Assembly: GCA_000953695.1 (NCBI GenBank)
Contig: LN554846.1
Coordinates: forward strand, 310,001-374,000
From: Aliivibrio wodanis
Lineage (GTDB): Bacteria > Pseudomonadota > Gammaproteobacteria > Enterobacterales > Vibrionaceae
Reading direction: 5' to 3'
Length of the DNA: 64,000 bases
The position numbers were made by a program, and so were the translations under genes. The notes beneath the pieces were generated by a model that was given only the letters and a program-made list of their open reading frames with translations, was not told the origin of the DNA and made no database searches. Of this stretch, positions 40,871-50,546 are shown piece after piece (the stretch's first letter is position 1; each line of letters begins with the position of its first letter).

Positions 40871-42592
40871 ATGTTGCTAGGACGCAAGAAAATTATCAAT
40901 TTACTGGGTGTTCGATTATGTGCCCTTTTCATATTCAGCTTGGTGAGCTTTACAGCGTATGCTGAAGAGGTTGTGATGAACCGGGTTATGGATATTAATT
41001 TCCAATTAAGTAAGAAAAAAGAAGGTGTCATCACAGTCGATCTAGCCTCTGCCACTGCAGCGGTTGATTTAAGAAAAGAGAATGATAAATTAATCATTGA
41101 ATTACATGACACGAAAGTCAGTGATGATAAGTTAGTTATTTTAGATGTTGAAGATTTTGCAACCTTAGTATCTCGTATTGAAACGTTTAGAGAGCCTAAC
41201 AGTACGATTTTATCTGTGGATATTAAAGGAGATTACCAATACGACTATTTCTTAAAAGATAGGTCGTTACAGGTAGTGGTATTTCAGCAAACCATAAAAT
41301 CAGAATCTCAAGTGATTAAGGCGGGTGAAGGGGAAAGTAAACCTATATCTATCAACTTTCAGGATATTCCAGTACGGAATGTACTGCAGTTAATTGCAGA
41401 TTATAACGATTTTAACTTGGTAGTTGCTGATTCAGTTGAAGGTAACTTAACTTTACGTTTGGATGGTGTTCCTTGGCAGCAAGTATTGGATATTATTTTA
41501 CAAGTAAAAGGTTTAGACAAACGAGTTGAAGGAAATGTAGTACTTATTGCACCTAAATCAGAGTTAGATGCACAAGAGCAACAAGTGTTAGAACAAGCTC
41601 AAATGACATCGGAACTTGCCACTCTTTCATCAGAAATATTATCAGTCAAGTATGCAAAAGCCTCTGATATTGCAGAGTTATTAGTAGGTGATGGAGAGAT
41701 AACTATGCTTTCAAGCCGAGGAAGTATTACGGTTGATGAAAGAACTAACTCACTATTATTGCGAGATTTACCAGAAAATATCATCGTGATTAAAGACATT
41801 ATAGATACGCTTGATGTACCGATCAAACAAGTTCAAATTGAAGCTAGAATTGTAACCGTCAATGAAGGTAATTTAGATGAGTTAGGCGTTCGCTGGGGAG
41901 TATCAAATACGAATGGTAGTACAACGGTTGGTGGTTCTATTGAGAGTAATTTAGCAGCCATTGGTATTTATGACGGTGGCGGTGATGGTTTACCTGTTGA
42001 TGACTTTTTAAATGTAAATTTAGGGGTAACCAACCCAGCAGCATCAAGTATTGCTTTCCAAGTTGCTAATTTAGGGTCTAATTTACTTTTAGATTTGGAA
42101 CTTTCGGCTTTACAGGCTGAATCAAAAGCAGAGATTATTTCTAGTCCTCGTTTGATTACAACTAATAAGAAACCAGCTTATATTGAACAAGGAACCGAGA
42201 TTCCATATTTGGAAGCATCTTCTAGTGGAGCGACGTCGGTATCTTTTAAAAAAGCAGTGTTAAGCTTGATGGTAACGCCGCAAATAACACCAGATAATCA
42301 ACTCGTGTTGGATTTAATTGTTACTCAAGATAGGCCCGGTGAGATAGTAAAAACAGGTACTGGTGAGGCGGTAGCTATTGATACTCAACGTATTGGAACT
42401 CAAGTACTTGTTGATAATGGTGAAACCGTAGTTTTAGGTGGTATTTATCAACATTCTATATCAAATAGTGTAGAGAAAGTGCCACTACTTGGTGATTTAC
42501 CTCTGCTTGGTGCCTTATTTAGTCGCACCTCTGAAAATATAGGTAAAAAAGAATTATTAATCTTCGTTACCCCAAAAGTTGTTATACAGTAA
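40871..42592 (+). CDS. pilQ: Type IV pilus secretin PilQ
   Basis: Outer-membrane channel for pilus extrusion or DNA uptake. Signal peptide 1-33, one AMIN domain (about 38-125), secretin/TonB short domain (about 155-215, PISINFQDIPVRNVLQLIADYN), N1 domain (about 245-315), and the secretin core (about 340-573) with the VPLLGDLPLLGALF signature. 573 residues, shorter than Pseudomonas PilQ (which has two AMIN domains). It is the last gene of the pil operon. Confidence 0.95.
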   Translation: MLLGRKKIINLLGVRLCALFIFSLVSFTAYAEEVVMNRVMDINFQLSKKKEGVITVDLASATAAVDLRKENDKLIIELHDTKVSDDKLVILDVEDFATLVSRIETFREPNSTILSVDIKGDYQYDYFLKDRSLQVVVFQQTIKSESQVIKAGEGESKPISINFQDIPVRNVLQLIADYNDFNLVVADSVEGNLTLRLDGVPWQQVLDIILQVKGLDKRVEGNVVLIAPKSELDAQEQQVLEQAQMTSELATLSSEILSVKYAKASDIAELLVGDGEITMLSSRGSITVDERTNSLLLRDLPENIIVIKDIIDTLDVPIKQVQIEARIVTVNEGNLDELGVRWGVSNTNGSTTVGGSIESNLAAIGIYDGGGDGLPVDDFLNVNLGVTNPAASSIAFQVANLGSNLLLDLELSALQAESKAEIISSPRLITTNKKPAYIEQGTEIPYLEASSSGATSVSFKKAVLSLMVTPQITPDNQLVLDLIVTQDRPGEIVKTGTGEAVAIDTQRIGTQVLVDNGETVVLGGIYQHSISNSVEKVPLLGDLPLLGALFSRTSENIGKKELLIFVTPKVVIQ

Positions 42593-42815
42593 TAACATAG
42601 CGGCTAAGATTGGGTTATTTTTAGGTGAAAAGAGCTCTTAAAAAAATTATTATGCTGAACTTTTCATCTAGCTATTGCAATCACTAGCTATTAACTGAGA
42701 TAATTTTTGGTCTTATCACGAAATATCTGTGAGGAATATGGTGCCACAGAAGAATGTCTATTGAAGAGACAACTGTTGGCAATGTCGTTAATGAACTTTG
42801 CATAATTTCTAAAAA

Positions 42816-43334
42816 ATGGCTGAAAAACGAAATATTTTCCTTGTTGGCCCAATGGGCGCCGGCAAAAGTACAATTGGTAGACACTTAGCACAGCAACTTC
42901 ATATGGAGTTTCTTGATTCTGATACGGTAATTGAAGAACGCACAGGCGCTGATATCGCTTGGGTATTCGACGTAGAAGGTGAAGAAGGATTCCGTGTACG
43001 TGAAGAAGGTGTAATTAACGATTTAACTCAAGAGCAAGGCATTGTACTTGCGACGGGTGGTGGCTCTGTAATTAGTAAAGAGAGTCGCAATCGTTTATCT
43101 GCTCGCGGTGTCGTTGTATATCTTGAAACTACAATTGAGAAGCAATTAGCTCGTACACAACGAGATAAAAAACGTCCGTTGCTTCAAACTGATGAGCCTC
43201 GAGAAGTGTTAGAAGCACTAGCGAAAGAGCGTAATGCACTTTATGAAGAAGTGTCTGATTATGTTGTTCGTACTGATGATCAAAGTGCAAAAGTAGTGGC
43301 AAATCAAATCATCCAAATGCTTGAAGAGCGTTAA
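42816..43334 (+). CDS. aroK: Shikimate kinase I AroK
   Basis: Phosphorylates shikimate in aromatic amino-acid synthesis. P-loop GPMGAGKST (11-19), the DSD shikimate-site motif near 33, and the GGGSVI motif near 79. 172 residues, nearly collinear with E. coli AroK ([19 protein letters not shown]). It has no good Shine-Dalgarno (TTTCTAAAAA precedes ATG), unusual for a conserved essential gene. It is the first gene of aroK-aroB-damX-dam, as in E. coli. Confidence 0.96.
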   Translation: MAEKRNIFLVGPMGAGKSTIGRHLAQQLHMEFLDSDTVIEERTGADIAWVFDVEGEEGFRVREEGVINDLTQEQGIVLATGGGSVISKESRNRLSARGVVVYLETTIEKQLARTQRDKKRPLLQTDEPREVLEALAKERNALYEEVSDYVVRTDDQSAKVVANQIIQMLEER

Positions 43335-43372
43335 TTCAAGTTATTTACTAAGACAGATACTGGGACCGAATC

Positions 43373-44461
43373 ATGGAAACGATTCATGTAGATTTAGCAG
43401 AACGTAGCTATCCCATCTCTATCGGCGCCGAGTTGTTTTGCAACCCGGCGCATTTTTCATCTGTAATACCTGCCAAAAAACGTGTTGTCGTTATTAGTAA
43501 TGTAACGGTTGCTCCGTTATATGCTCAACAAATTATCGATACACTAAATACGTTTGAATGCCAAGTATCACTGCTAGAATTAGACGATGGTGAGCAATAC
43601 AAAAACTTAGATACCTTCAATAATATTTTGACTTTCTTACTTGAAGAAAACCACAGCCGCGATGTAACCATTGTTGCTTTAGGTGGTGGTGTCGTTGGTG
43701 ATGTTGTCGGTTTTGCTTCTGCGTGTTACCAACGTGGTGTTGATTTTATTCAAATTCCAACCACTCTACTTTCGCAAGTTGATTCTTCGGTTGGTGGCAA
43801 GACAGCAATTAATCATCCGCTTGGAAAAAATATGGTGGGTGCATTCTATCAACCCAAAGCCGTTATTATTGATATCAATTGCCTAAAAACCTTACCTGAG
43901 CGTGAATTCGCAGCAGGGATGGCTGAGGTGATTAAGTACGGTATTATTATTGACCGTGAATTCTTTGATTGGCTTGATGGAAACATGGATAAACTGTATG
44001 CATTGGATCACGATGCGTTGGTTTATGCTATTTCACGTTGTTGTCAAATTAAGGCTGATGTTGTAGCAAAAGATGAAAAAGAATCAGGGATGCGTGCACT
44101 CTTGAACCTAGGTCATACTTTTGGCCATGCGATTGAAGCTGAAATGGGTTACGGTAACTGGCTTCATGGTGAGGCTGTTTCTGCAGGCACTGTAATGGCA
44201 GCAGTGACAGCTCAAAAAATAGGTTTAATTTCGCAAGATGATGTAGAGCGTATTTGTGCCCTACTAGAAAAAGCGAAATTACCTCTAAAAGCCCCGAAAG
44301 AAATGACAGTTGAGGCATTTATGAAACACATGATGCGTGACAAGAAAGTATTGTCAGGTAAATTACGCTTGGTACTACCGACATCAATTGGTAGCTCTGA
44401 AGTTGTAACGGGTGTTTCTGAAGATGTGCTTGCTGAAGTAATTGAGCAGTGTAAGGCATAA
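43373..44461 (+). CDS. aroB: 3-dehydroquinate synthase AroB
   Basis: NAD- and zinc-dependent second step of the shikimate pathway. NAD-site motif [12 protein letters not shown] (about 105-116) and the [19 protein letters not shown] signature (about 128), with zinc-ligand histidines in GHTFGHAIE and LHGEAVSAG. 362 residues, identical in length to E. coli. It lies 38 nt after aroK and damX starts 3 nt after its stop. Confidence 0.97.
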   Translation: METIHVDLAERSYPISIGAELFCNPAHFSSVIPAKKRVVVISNVTVAPLYAQQIIDTLNTFECQVSLLELDDGEQYKNLDTFNNILTFLLEENHSRDVTIVALGGGVVGDVVGFASACYQRGVDFIQIPTTLLSQVDSSVGGKTAINHPLGKNMVGAFYQPKAVIIDINCLKTLPEREFAAGMAEVIKYGIIIDREFFDWLDGNMDKLYALDHDALVYAISRCCQIKADVVAKDEKESGMRALLNLGHTFGHAIEAEMGYGNWLHGEAVSAGTVMAAVTAQKIGLISQDDVERICALLEKAKLPLKAPKEMTVEAFMKHMMRDKKVLSGKLRLVLPTSIGSSEVVTGVSEDVLAEVIEQCKA

Positions 44462-44464
44462 GAT

Positions 44465-46024
44465 ATGAGTATTGGTCATGATTTAACGGTATTGGAACTA
44501 GAAAGCCAAATTGATGTGTTATCACGCATTCAATTTGTATCGCGTTTTGGTTCTAACTTAATGCATATTGAAGGCGTTAAAGGTTCTGGTAAATCATGGT
44601 TGGCTCAGCGCTATCTTGAAAAGTGGTGCGATGAAGCAGATCAAGTTCTGCTCATGTGCCACTCTAGTCAAACTACTCAGCAACAACGAGGCATTATTTT
44701 AAAACAGATGGTGCGAGATCCTCTGTTTAATGAGTTTGATACCGTTGTTGATAGTGTTGGTCGGATGCTTGCGGGTGAAAAATGTAACTTAGTCTTAGTG
44801 ATTGATGATGCACACTTGCTTTCTTCTGAATTATTGAGTGAACTTTGGTTACTAGTTCAAAAAGCACAATCAGCTCCTAATTGGCAGATCAATGTATTGT
44901 TGTTTGCTGAAAAGGAAAAACTTACCTTACCGCTTTCTCAAATGTCTTATGGGCAAGATCATAAGCCTGTAGATGTTGATATTGATGCGTTGAGTGAAGA
45001 AGAAGCAGCAACGTTTGCAGAGCTTTTAGTTGTACGTTTTGCTGAGAGTCGAGAAGATAAAAATCGAATTCGAAACTTAGTTGATAAAAGTAACCGACTT
45101 CCTGCTGAGTTAATTGCTTTAGGTGAAAAGAAAACAGAGCGACGTATTATTATTCGCTCAGTAACTCATTCTCCTGTTGGTATCTTAGGATTAGCTTCTG
45201 TTTTATTGCTAGGAGCGGTTGGAAGTTATTTTTGGTTTAACTCATCTTCTGTTGTATCAGAGCCATCTGTTGTTGATCTTGCTTTAGAGGGTGATACTCA
45301 ACTTGTGATACCGGACCCTGAAACTAATGGTCTTGTAATTAACAATTCAGATAATCAGAGCGTAGAAGATGACAGTAGCGCGATACCTCCAGAAATTATA
45401 GAGCTTCCAGTGATTGCTGAAACACCTCTTGAAGAGGGGCTGCGAGTGGTCGTGCCTTCTGAGCTTGTAGATTCTTTAATTCATGAATCTAAGTTAGTTT
45501 CTGAATCTATAACGGACACAATTATAGAAAAGAAAGAAAGCCTAGTGAGTGACTCAGATAAAACCATAAAAGCCATTGCCAAAACAATTAATGTTGTGCC
45601 AGAGGTTAAAGTTAAACCTGAGACGAAAACAGTATCAGAAAGCAAGGATGCATTAAGAAAAAAAGAACCATCAAAAAATAAAGCACTTTCAAGTATTCAG
45701 GATGAACCGCCAAAAGAAACACTTCAATTGGCAGATAAAGAGTTAAAAGCGATTTCTGAAAAACGCTATATTCTCCAATTAGCAGCATTAACAAATAGCA
45801 AAGCAGCACAAGAGTTTTTAAAGGAGCATGATATTGAAAATTCGGCTCGTATTTATCAAACACTACGTAATGGCTCTATTTGGTATATCGTTACTTTTGG
45901 GGATTATGCTTCAATTTCATCAGCGCGTGGAGCTGTGAAAATTTTACCAACCTCAGTTCAAAGTTTAGGTCCTTGGGCGAAATCTTTAGTACAGGTGCAT
46001 CGAGAGATTGATTCTGTAAAATAA
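44465..46024 (+). CDS. damX: Division protein DamX with N-terminal AAA-like ATPase and SPOR domain
   Basis: Septal-ring SPOR protein. Residues 1-225 form an ExeA-like ATPase region with Walker A GVKGSGKS (37-44) and Walker B LVLVIDDAH (about 109-117). One transmembrane segment follows (about 237-258), then a long acidic low-complexity periplasmic linker (about 265-430) and a SPOR domain (about 435-515), which binds denuded septal glycan. 519 residues versus 428 in E. coli, which does not carry an intact P-loop as I recall. It sits between aroB and dam, the conserved order that names the gene. Confidence 0.9.
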   Translation: MSIGHDLTVLELESQIDVLSRIQFVSRFGSNLMHIEGVKGSGKSWLAQRYLEKWCDEADQVLLMCHSSQTTQQQRGIILKQMVRDPLFNEFDTVVDSVGRMLAGEKCNLVLVIDDAHLLSSELLSELWLLVQKAQSAPNWQINVLLFAEKEKLTLPLSQMSYGQDHKPVDVDIDALSEEEAATFAELLVVRFAESREDKNRIRNLVDKSNRLPAELIALGEKKTERRIIIRSVTHSPVGILGLASVLLLGAVGSYFWFNSSSVVSEPSVVDLALEGDTQLVIPDPETNGLVINNSDNQSVEDDSSAIPPEIIELPVIAETPLEEGLRVVVPSELVDSLIHESKLVSESITDTIIEKKESLVSDSDKTIKAIAKTINVVPEVKVKPETKTVSESKDALRKKEPSKNKALSSIQDEPPKETLQLADKELKAISEKRYILQLAALTNSKAAQEFLKEHDIENSARIYQTLRNGSIWYIVTFGDYASISSARGAVKILPTSVQSLGPWAKSLVQVHREIDSVK

Positions 46025-46106
46025 GCGCTAAGATAAACAGACCCTAGTAAAAAAATAGGGTACAATCCCCCGCTTTCTGGATTAAGGTAAAAGGCGTAAA
46101 AGACGT

Positions 46107-46937
46107 ATGAAAAAGCATCGTGCATTTCTCAAGTGGGCTGGCGGTAAATATAGCCTAGTAGAAGAAATTCAACGCCATCTTCCCGATGCTAGAAAACTGA
46201 TTGAACCTTTTGTAGGTGCAGGCTCAGTATTTTTAAATACCGACTATGATCATTACCTTCTTGCCGACATCAACCCTGATTTGATTAATCTTTATAATCA
46301 CCTTAAAGATGATCCAGAGCGTTTTGTTGAAGATGTACGTGTATTATTTCAGCCTGAATATAATCAAAAAGAAGTCTATTTGGATCTACGTATTGAATTT
46401 AATCAATGCACAGATACTTATCGCCGTTCTTTACTTTTCTTATACATGAATCGTCATGGTTTTAATGGATTATGCCGTTATAACAAAAAAGGCGGTTTTA
46501 ATGTTCCTTTTGGTTCATATAAAAAACCATACTTCCCAGAAAAAGAGATGTACTTTTTTGCCGAAAAAGCGAAGAAAGCGACATTTGTATGTGAAGGGTA
46601 TGTAGATACGTTTAAACGAGCTCGAAAAGGGGCTGTTGTTTATTGTGATCCACCTTATGCTCCTTTATCGACAACTGCTAATTTTACTTCCTATGCAGGT
46701 AATGGTTTCTCTTTAGATGATCAAGCTGCTTTAGCGGATATTGCTGAAAAAGCCGCATTTGAGCGTGATATTCCAGTGCTTATCTCGAATCATGACACCA
46801 CATTAACTCGTCGTCTTTACCATGGCGCTACGCTTAATACGATTAAAGTAAAACGTACAATAAGCAGAAATGGAGCCGGTCGTAATAAAGTAGATGAGCT
46901 TATGGCTTTGTTTCATGCGCCAGAGTGCACGGAATAA
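46107..46937 (+). CDS. dam: DNA adenine methyltransferase Dam
   Basis: Methylates the adenine of GATC, marking the parental strand for MutH/MutL repair and controlling replication timing through SeqA. Alpha-group layout: SAM-binding FxGxG region (KWAGGKYSLVEE at 9-20, then EPFVGAGSVFLN), target-recognition domain, then the catalytic DPPY motif at about 182-185 in VYCDPPYAPLS. 276 residues (E. coli 278). It is the last gene of the aroK-dam run. Confidence 0.97.
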   Translation: MKKHRAFLKWAGGKYSLVEEIQRHLPDARKLIEPFVGAGSVFLNTDYDHYLLADINPDLINLYNHLKDDPERFVEDVRVLFQPEYNQKEVYLDLRIEFNQCTDTYRRSLLFLYMNRHGFNGLCRYNKKGGFNVPFGSYKKPYFPEKEMYFFAEKAKKATFVCEGYVDTFKRARKGAVVYCDPPYAPLSTTANFTSYAGNGFSLDDQAALADIAEKAAFERDIPVLISNHDTTLTRRLYHGATLNTIKVKRTISRNGAGRNKVDELMALFHAPECTE

Positions 46938-47085
46938 TTTAAATGTTACCCTTCAAAATTCCGTTCAAAAGGTTAACAGACCCTAAGACAGGTTTGTAAT
47001 TATCAGGTAGAATTGCGCCGTCGATTTAATCGATTGCGCTATATCGTTATAGCGGTATTTAAAAATTATTAACCTGAGGCTCAAC

Positions 47086-47763
47086 ATGAAAGACTTTTTG
47101 ATTGCACCATCTATTCTCTCTGCTGATTTCGCACGTCTTGGTGAAGACGTTGAAAAAGTATTAGCGTCAGGTGCCGATGTCGTTCACTTCGACGTAATGG
47201 ATAACCACTATGTACCAAATCTAACGTTTGGCGCGCCAATCTGTAAAGCACTGCGTGATTACGGCATTACTGCTCCTATCGATGTTCATTTAATGGTTAA
47301 GCCAGTAGATAGCATTGTTCCTGAGTTCGCTAAAGCAGGCGCAACAATGATCACTTTCCATGTAGAAGCATCAGAACATGTTGATCGCACTCTTCAATTA
47401 ATTAAAGAAAACGGCTGTCAGGCTGGTGTGGTATTAAACCCAGCAACACCATTATCTTGCCTTGATTACATTATGGATAAAGTAGATATGATCTTACTTA
47501 TGTCTGTAAACCCAGGTTTTGGTGGTCAATCATTCATTCCTCATACTCTAGATAAACTGCGTGCAGTTCGTAAACTTATCGATGAATCAGGCCGTAATAT
47601 TCGTCTTGAAATCGATGGTGGTGTGAAGGTTGATAACATTCGTGAAATCGCTGAAGCCGGTGCAGACATGTTCGTTGCAGGCTCTGCTATTTTCAATCAA
47701 CTAAACTACAAAGAAGTGATTGATGAAATGCGTGCTGAATTAGCAAAAGTGAAAGGTAACTAG
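47086..47763 (+). CDS. rpe: Ribulose-phosphate 3-epimerase Rpe
   Basis: Interconverts ribulose-5- and xylulose-5-phosphate in the pentose-phosphate pathway. TIM-barrel motifs [13 protein letters not shown] (7-19), [14 protein letters not shown] (metal-site H and D) and [14 protein letters not shown]. 225 residues. It begins rpe-gph-trpS, the same order as E. coli; gph starts 5 nt after its stop. Confidence 0.97.
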   Translation: MKDFLIAPSILSADFARLGEDVEKVLASGADVVHFDVMDNHYVPNLTFGAPICKALRDYGITAPIDVHLMVKPVDSIVPEFAKAGATMITFHVEASEHVDRTLQLIKENGCQAGVVLNPATPLSCLDYIMDKVDMILLMSVNPGFGGQSFIPHTLDKLRAVRKLIDESGRNIRLEIDGGVKVDNIREIAEAGADMFVAGSAIFNQLNYKEVIDEMRAELAKVKGN

Positions 47764-47768
47764 AATTC

Positions 47769-48452
47769 ATGTTTGAAAACATCAAACTGATCGCTTTCGA
47801 TTTAGATGGAACGCTGCTTGATAGTGTTCCAGATTTAGCTCGCGCAGTTGACCTTGCTATGCAAGATGTAGGTTACCCAAGAGTAACGCTAGAACAAGCG
47901 TCTCATTGGATTGGTAACGGTGCTGATGTTCTTGTTTCTCGTGCACTAAGCCAAAGTGTTACCGTTCAAGAAGGACTAGACCCTGAATTGATTAAGCAAG
48001 CTCGTGCTCGTTTAGATCATCACTACCATGATGGTGGACATGAGTTAAGTCACTTGTATCCAAAGGTAAAAGAGACACTAGAAGCACTTCATCAGCAAGG
48101 ATACACCTTAGCTTTAGTGACTAATAAACCTGCGCAATTTGTTCCAGAATTGCTTGAACAACATCAATTGGCTCACCTTTTTGTTGATGTTATTGGTGGT
48201 GATACGTTTGTTGAGAAAAAGCCGAACCCATTTGCACTGAATTGGTTACTCGATAAGCATCAATTAACCGCTTCTGAGATGTTGATGGTAGGTGACTCAA
48301 AAAATGATATTCAAGCGGCACAAGCGGCGGGTTGTTATAGCTTTGGCCTGACTTATGGCTATAACCATGGCGAGCCAATAGCAGACAGCAAGCCAGATGT
48401 AGTAAGTGATGAATTTAATCATTTATTAGCCGTGATGAGTGTGGCAAGATAG
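47769..48452 (+). CDS. gph: Phosphoglycolate phosphatase Gph
   Basis: HAD hydrolase that removes phosphoglycolate, formed during repair of 3'-phosphoglycolate DNA ends. HAD motif 1 FDLDGTLLDS has nucleophile D11 and general acid D13; motif 2 is LVTNKP and motif 4 MVGDSKNDIQAA. 227 residues versus 252 in E. coli. It is followed within 50 nt by a strong hairpin lying ahead of trpS. Confidence 0.93.
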   Translation: MFENIKLIAFDLDGTLLDSVPDLARAVDLAMQDVGYPRVTLEQASHWIGNGADVLVSRALSQSVTVQEGLDPELIKQARARLDHHYHDGGHELSHLYPKVKETLEALHQQGYTLALVTNKPAQFVPELLEQHQLAHLFVDVIGGDTFVEKKPNPFALNWLLDKHQLTASEMLMVGDSKNDIQAAQAAGCYSFGLTYGYNHGEPIADSKPDVVSDEFNHLLAVMSVAR

Positions 48453-48500
48453 TATTCATTGATAAGTACAAATAAAGACTATCAATACAATAGAATAACC

Positions 48501-48535
48501 ATTAAATGATCCCATCGTGGATCATTTAATTTTTA
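48501..48535 (+). terminator. Terminator or attenuator between gph and trpS
   Basis: A perfect 12-bp stem (ATTAAATGATCC / GGATCATTTAAT) with a 6-nt CATCGT loop, followed by TTTTAC. It lies 24 nt before the trpS start codon, so any gph read-through into trpS must pass it. Confidence 0.8.
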
Positions 48536-48558
48536 CAGTTAAACAAGGAATCATAACC

Positions 48559-49575
48559 ATGAGCAAGCCCATCGTATTAAGTGGTGTTCAACCATCAGGT
48601 GAACTAAGTATCGGTAACTACTTGGGTGCTCTACGTCAATGGCAACAGATGCAAGACGATTATGATTGTCAGTACTGTGTAGTAGACCTTCACGCAATTA
48701 CGGTTCGCCAAGATCCTAAAGCGCTGCATGAAGCAACACTTGATGCACTGGCAATTTGTCTAGCGGTTGGTGTTGATCCAAAGAAGAGCACGTTATTTGT
48801 TCAGTCGCACGTACCAGAGCATGCTCAACTTGGTTGGCTTCTTAACTGTTACACTCAAATGGGTGAATTGAATCGTATGACTCAATTCAAAGATAAATCA
48901 AAACGTTATGCAAATGACATTAACGTAGGTTTGTTTGATTACCCAGTATTAATGGCGGCAGATATTCTACTTTATGGCGCACATCAAGTGCCTGTAGGTA
49001 GTGATCAAAAGCAACATTTAGAATTAGCGCGTGATATTGCCAACCGTTTTAACAATATCTACAGCCCTGAAGTGCCATTATTTACCGTGCCAGAACCGTA
49101 CATTCCACAAGTGAATGCGCGTGTAATGAGCCTGCAAGATGCGACGAAGAAAATGTCTAAATCAGATGATAACCGTAAGAACGTTATTACGCTGCTAGAA
49201 GATCCTAAGTCGATTCTTAAGAAGATTAATAAAGCACAAACAGATGCAGAAATGCCACCGCGTATTGCTCATGATTGGGAAAATAAAGCGGGAATTTCAA
49301 ACCTTATGGGTCTGTACTCTGCGGCATCAGGTAAAACGTTTGAAGAGATCGAAGCTCAATACCAAGGTGTTGAAATGTACGGTCCATTCAAGAAAGACGT
49401 AGGTGAAGCGATTGTTAGCATGCTTGAGCCGATTCAATCTGAGTACAAGCGCATTCGTGAAGATCGTGCTTATATGGATTCGGTAATGAAAGCTGGTGCT
49501 GAAAAAGCATCAGAGCGCGCTGCAGTAACGTTGAAAAAAGCGTTTGAAGCCGTTGGTTTTGTTACTCGCCCATAG
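48559..49575 (+). CDS. trpS: Tryptophanyl-tRNA synthetase TrpS
   Basis: Class I synthetase charging tRNA-Trp. HIGH-like motif [12 protein letters not shown] (about 10-21) and KMSKS in [11 protein letters not shown] (about 195-205). I start at ATG 48559 ([14 protein letters not shown]), preceded by AAGGAA; an upstream in-frame start at 48517 would lie inside the hairpin. 338 residues, close to E. coli (334). It is the last gene before a terminator. Confidence 0.96.
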   Translation: MSKPIVLSGVQPSGELSIGNYLGALRQWQQMQDDYDCQYCVVDLHAITVRQDPKALHEATLDALAICLAVGVDPKKSTLFVQSHVPEHAQLGWLLNCYTQMGELNRMTQFKDKSKRYANDINVGLFDYPVLMAADILLYGAHQVPVGSDQKQHLELARDIANRFNNIYSPEVPLFTVPEPYIPQVNARVMSLQDATKKMSKSDDNRKNVITLLEDPKSILKKINKAQTDAEMPPRIAHDWENKAGISNLMGLYSAASGKTFEEIEAQYQGVEMYGPFKKDVGEAIVSMLEPIQSEYKRIREDRAYMDSVMKAGAEKASERAAVTLKKAFEAVGFVTRP

Positions 49576-49596
49576 TCTTTAGCTCTGATAAAATAG

Positions 49597-49634
49597 ATTG
49601 CTCGTAGGGTTTCCTTACGGGCAATTTTTATTTC
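49597..49634 (+). terminator. Intrinsic terminator after trpS
   Basis: ATTGCTCGTA and TACGGGCAAT form a 10-bp stem (one wobble) around GGGTTTCCT, followed by TTTTTATTTC. Confidence 0.87.
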
Positions 49635-49659
49635 TTATTCATCTTCCTAAGTAGTTTTT

Positions 49660-50238
49660 ATGCTGTTAATGATCGATAATTATGATTCGTTTACCTATAA
49701 CTTATATCAGTATTTCTGTGAGTTAGGTGCTGAGGTAAAAGTCGTACGTAATGATGAAATCGATATTGCAGGCATTGAGGCTCTTAATCCATCCCATTTA
49801 GTGATTTCTCCGGGTCCTTGTACGCCAAATGAAGCAGGTATTTCTTTACAAGCCATTGAATATTTCGCAGGGAAATTACCAATCCTGGGTGTGTGTTTAG
49901 GTCATCAAGCTATTGCTCAAGTATTTGGTGGTGATGTCGTGCGTGCTAAAAAAGTAATGCATGGTAAAACCTCACCAATTATTCATACCAATCAGAGTGT
50001 ATTTAAAGACTTGAATAACCCCCTTACTGTCACTCGATACCATTCCCTTATTGTTAAAGCTGAAACTCTGCCTAGTTGCTTTGAAGTGACTGCATGGACA
50101 GAAACTGAAGCGGGAACCATGAGTGAGATTATGGGGTTCTGTCATAAAACCTTACCAATCGAAGCTGTTCAATTTCACCCTGAGTCAATAATGACTGAGC
50201 AAGGTCATGATATTTTGGCTAACTTTATTAATAAATAA
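49660..50238 (+). CDS. pabA: Aminodeoxychorismate synthase glutaminase subunit PabA
   Basis: Class I glutamine amidotransferase releasing ammonia for PabB in p-aminobenzoate (folate) synthesis. Catalytic triad C79 (LGVCLGHQ), H173 and E175 (VQFHPES). 192 residues. It cannot be told from a TrpG-type anthranilate subunit by motif alone, but a free-standing gene outside trp and next to argD is the usual pabA position in enterics and vibrios. Confidence 0.85.
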   Translation: MLLMIDNYDSFTYNLYQYFCELGAEVKVVRNDEIDIAGIEALNPSHLVISPGPCTPNEAGISLQAIEYFAGKLPILGVCLGHQAIAQVFGGDVVRAKKVMHGKTSPIIHTNQSVFKDLNNPLTVTRYHSLIVKAETLPSCFEVTAWTETEAGTMSEIMGFCHKTLPIEAVQFHPESIMTEQGHDILANFINK

Positions 50239-50546
50239 TTAATAACCTCGACTACATCCAGAGCGATCCAGTTCACTCTTCTCACTTTTTCTTTTTCCTT
50301 TTTTAACTCTTATTTATTTGATGATTTATGCATAAGAGTAATGCCTTCTATTCTTATAAATTCGTTTACTTATCTACCTACCTGCTATAGCGTGGAATTA
50401 TAACTATTCTAAAAAACTGACTGACAAGTCATGTTTGGCTATAAAAATGAACTTTTTTAGTTCAAAAAAAGAATTTTGTGCTATTGAAAAGGTTAATGGT
50501 TTGTAAATATTATGCTGAAAAACGGCATACGCAGAAGGAAAGTGTG
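50239..50546 (+). promoter_or_regulatory. Intergenic region upstream of argD
   Basis: 308 bp without a gene. It is pyrimidine-rich at 50270-50310 (C/T tracts). A palindrome TGAACTTTTTTAGTTCA lies at 50448-50464, with AT-rich surroundings and a GAAT-N7-ATTC repeat near 50394-50408. Neither repeat has the spacing of an ARG box. No convincing terminator for pabA is seen on the plus strand. The argD ribosome site AAGGAA is at 50535-50540. Confidence 0.4.

Noticed and set aside
46042-46060. Terminator between damX and dam (CCCTA / TAGGG)
   Set aside because: The stem is only 5 bp and no T tract follows, so read-through into dam is likely.
50394-50464. ARG boxes upstream of argD
   Set aside because: GAAT/ATTC-like arms exist but with 7-bp gaps rather than the 4-bp core of the ArgR consensus.
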